A stretch of DNA of 5,687 nt, taken from positions 1-5,687 of the forward strand of contig JAIRNB010000187.1 of NCBI GenBank assembly GCA_031258265.1, read 5' to 3'. The translations under genes were made by a program, and so were the position numbers. This DNA is from Treponema sp. (GTDB lineage Bacteria > Spirochaetota > Spirochaetia > Treponematales > Breznakiellaceae). This document shows positions 3,797 through 5,687 of this stretch, one piece after another. The notes beneath the pieces are model-generated. The model searched no databases and was not told the origin of the DNA. It saw only the letters and a list, made by a program, of their open reading frames with translations. Position 1 is the stretch's first letter, and every line of letters begins with the position of its first letter.

Positions 3797-5482
3797 ATGG
3801 GAAACACGCCTTGGGCCTATTTGGACGCGTACCGGGGAACGGCCGTTAAAGGGACCTGGCCGACCATGGTGGAGGCGTTTAAGATTACCGCTTCCCGCTA
3901 CGGGGAGAGGCCCTGTTTTACCATTTACGAGCCGGACCGGATCAGTCTGAGCTACAGTGAGGCGCTGGGGATCATCGAAAGGGTGTCCCGGTGGCTGCAC
4001 AGCCGGGGAATACGCCATGGGGACAGGGTGGCCTTAACGGGGAAGAATTCCCCGGAATGGGCCCTGGCGTTTATCGCCATCCACTTTGCCGGGGCGGTGG
4101 TGGTCCCCATTGACTACCAACTGCATCAGGAGGAGGCGGAATCCCTGATCAGGTTTTCCGGGGCCCGTATCCTTTTTGTGGATGAAGAAAAATACGAGGC
4201 CTACGGGACGAATCTAAAGGACCTTGCCGACGAAATAGTGTCGCTGAAACAGGGGGTGGGAACCTGCCTGTACGATCTGGACGGCCCGGAAGCGGCCTGG
4301 GATCTTCCCGAAGAGAACGACCTGGCGGCAATCCTCTTTACCTCCGGCACCATGGGCAGGCCCAAGGGGGTCATGCTGAGCCACGCGAACCTGCTGGCGG
4401 ACAACTACCTGGCCCAGTCCCACATAGCGCTGGGGCCGGAGGATGTGTTTTACGCCCTCCTCCCCATACACCACGCCTACAGCATGACTGTTTTTATCGT
4501 GGTCATGGCCATAGGAGCGGAACTGGTGTTCGGCAAAAAGATGGTCACCAAGGCCATACTCAGGGATCTCAAGCAGGCCCGCATAACCCTGTTCCTGGGG
4601 GTCCCCATGCTGTTCAACAAACTCCTGGCGGGGATCATCCGGGGCATAAAAGCCAAGGGCCCCCTGGTGTATGGCGTCATAACTGCGCTCATGGCCGTCT
4701 CGGGGTTTGTCAAAAAAACCTGCAAGGTGAACCCCGGCAAAAAGATGTTCCGCTTTTTGCTGGACCAGGCGTCCCTCACCTCGGTCAAAACCTGCATCTG
4801 CGGGGGCGGCCCCCTGGCGCCCAGGGTGTTCAGGAAATTCAACCAACTGGGAATCAACTTTATCCAGGGTTATGGCCTCACCGAAACCTCCCCCATCATC
4901 ACCCTCAATCCGGTGGATCATTACAAGGAAACCAGCGTAGGCAAGGTGCTGCCCCAGGTGGATATACGGATCCTTGACGCGGATGAACAGGGGGTGGGGG
5001 AAATTATCGTCAAGGGCCCGGTGGTCATGCGGGGTTACTACGAAATGCAGGAAGAAACCGCGGCGGTCTTTACCCCCGAGGGCTACCTGAAAACCGGCGA
5101 TCTGGGCTATCTGGACAGCGAGAATTACCTCTACCTTACGGGCCGGGCAAAAAACCTCATCGTCACCGACGGCGGCAAAAACGTGTATCCCGAGGAAATC
5201 GAAAACGAATTCCAGCTCTACGAGGAGATCGACCATATCCTGATACGGAGTTTTACGGCGGACAAAAAGCTCCAAACCGAGGGCATTGAAGCGCTGGTCT
5301 ACCCCAGCCCGGACTGGTACCCCGGCGATACCCCCAAAGAAAGGATCCGCGCCGAAATTGAAAAGATCGTTTCCCAGGTGAACCAGCGGCTCCTGCCCTA
5401 CCAGCGGATAGATCGGACGATCATCCTGGAGGAACCCATGGAGATGACCACCACGAAGAAGATCAAACGGGGCTCGGTATAG
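3797..5482 (+). CDS. Long-chain acyl-CoA synthetase (AMP-forming), FadD-like
   Basis: This 561-residue enzyme belongs to the adenylate-forming (ANL) superfamily. Such enzymes activate a fatty acid with ATP to acyl-AMP and then pass the acyl group to CoA. All core motifs are present in order: the phosphate-binding loop TSGTMGRPKG at 182-191, YGLTETSP at 359-366, KTGDLG with the ribose-binding D435 at 432-437, hinge-region R450 in TGRAKN, and GGKNVYP at 459-465. The acylation-step lysine is K555 in TTTKKIKR, six residues from the end. A basic and hydrophobic insert (about 273-315) before the CICGGGPL motif could help membrane contact, as in other fatty acyl-CoA synthetases. The enzyme looks complete and active. 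Its role would be in incorporating exogenous or recycled fatty acids into lipids, or their activation for oxidation. Exact chain length is not readable. Other acids (aryl, short-chain) are possible but less likely from the motif set. Confidence 0.95.
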   Translation: MGNTPWAYLDAYRGTAVKGTWPTMVEAFKITASRYGERPCFTIYEPDRISLSYSEALGIIERVSRWLHSRGIRHGDRVALTGKNSPEWALAFIAIHFAGAVVVPIDYQLHQEEAESLIRFSGARILFVDEEKYEAYGTNLKDLADEIVSLKQGVGTCLYDLDGPEAAWDLPEENDLAAILFTSGTMGRPKGVMLSHANLLADNYLAQSHIALGPEDVFYALLPIHHAYSMTVFIVVMAIGAELVFGKKMVTKAILRDLKQARITLFLGVPMLFNKLLAGIIRGIKAKGPLVYGVITALMAVSGFVKKTCKVNPGKKMFRFLLDQASLTSVKTCICGGGPLAPRVFRKFNQLGINFIQGYGLTETSPIITLNPVDHYKETSVGKVLPQVDIRILDADEQGVGEIIVKGPVVMRGYYEMQEETAAVFTPEGYLKTGDLGYLDSENYLYLTGRAKNLIVTDGGKNVYPEEIENEFQLYEEIDHILIRSFTADKKLQTEGIEALVYPSPDWYPGDTPKERIRAEIEKIVSQVNQRLLPYQRIDRTIILEEPMEMTTTKKIKRGSV

Positions 5483-5506
5483 GGAATAGTTTTTCGGCGG
5501 TATTTT

Positions 5507-5687
5507 GGCTCCCCCTATGGGCCCGAATGAGGTTTCCGGGGACGCACATAGACTAAAACGGGGGGTGGCGGAGTATGCCTGGCTCTCACTTGCCTGTAGA
5601 GTCCGCTTCCGCAGCCCCGCTGCGCGGGTCTGCTGCAGCGGGGAATTCCAGAGAGTTCGGCCAGGCAGACTCCGCCGCCCCCCGCCT
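5507..5687 (-). repeat. GC-rich palindromic dispersed repeat, right copy (inverted)
   Basis: This is the reverse complement of 181-362 at about 95% identity, starting 24 bases after the acyl-CoA synthetase stop and cut off by the window edge, so it may extend further. The internal arms are 5559-5583 and 5660-5684, again 25 bases with two mismatches. One arm position that is only a G-T wobble in the left copy is a full pair here. No separate intrinsic terminator is seen after the synthetase, so this hairpin could serve as one. Confidence 0.9.

Noticed and set aside
3755..4018. 88-residue N-terminal extension of the lipoprotein
   Set aside because: It would place the signal peptide and lipobox in the middle of the protein and overlap the first 220 bases of the divergent synthetase gene.
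4214..5275. 353-codon open frame on the minus strand inside the acyl-CoA synthetase gene
   Set aside because: The plus-strand frame carries every ANL motif. The antisense product has no recognisable domain and is biased in composition.
181..5687. Composite transposon or integron-like cassette
   Set aside because: The bracketing repeats encode no transposase. No recombinase, target-site duplication or attachment site is visible, and the genes inside look like ordinary chromosomal ones apart from vapBC.

Overview
The window reads as chromosomal DNA of an anaerobic bacterium, most likely a spirochaete of the Treponema type. That placement is an inference. It rests on a lipoprotein with a relaxed Leu-Glu-Gly-Cys lipobox, a MtaA/URO-D-family protein that is not HemE, strong AGGAG-type ribosome binding sites, GC-rich genes beside an AT-rich toxin-antitoxin pair, and dispersed GC-rich palindromic repeats. 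No rRNA or other taxonomic marker is present.

Layout. Positions 1-540 hold no credible gene. They contain a degenerate repeat remnant (1-60), a full palindromic repeat (181-362), a run of closely packed hairpins (360-508) and an A-rich tract leading into a consensus promoter (544-573). That promoter drives a two-gene operon. The first gene encodes a 95-residue beta-rich protein (659-946) and the second a URO-D/MtaA-like protein (956-2059), with only 9 bases between them. The 5' leader of about 80 bases contains a candidate attenuator. A long hairpin (2100-2139) closes this unit.

An AT-rich island follows, carrying vapB and vapC (2269-2855) in ATGA overlap. Its near-consensus promoter lies so close to the vapB ATG that the mRNA is probably leaderless. 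Convergent to vapC is a lipoprotein gene on the minus strand (2963-3754). A 42-base gap with an 8-base motif repeated 12 bases apart separates it from a divergently read, complete long-chain acyl-CoA synthetase (AMP-forming) gene (3797-5482). Twenty-four bases beyond its stop, the 181-362 repeat returns in inverted orientation (5507-5687) and runs to the window edge.

The genes do not form one obvious pathway. The first two are clearly a transcription unit, possibly linked to methyl transfer. vapBC is a self-contained toxin-antitoxin module that looks acquired. The lipoprotein and acyl-CoA synthetase are a divergent pair that may share regulation. The most unusual parts are non-coding: the inverted, internally palindromic repeats around a gene block of about 5.1 kb, the hairpin chain, and the possible leader attenuator.
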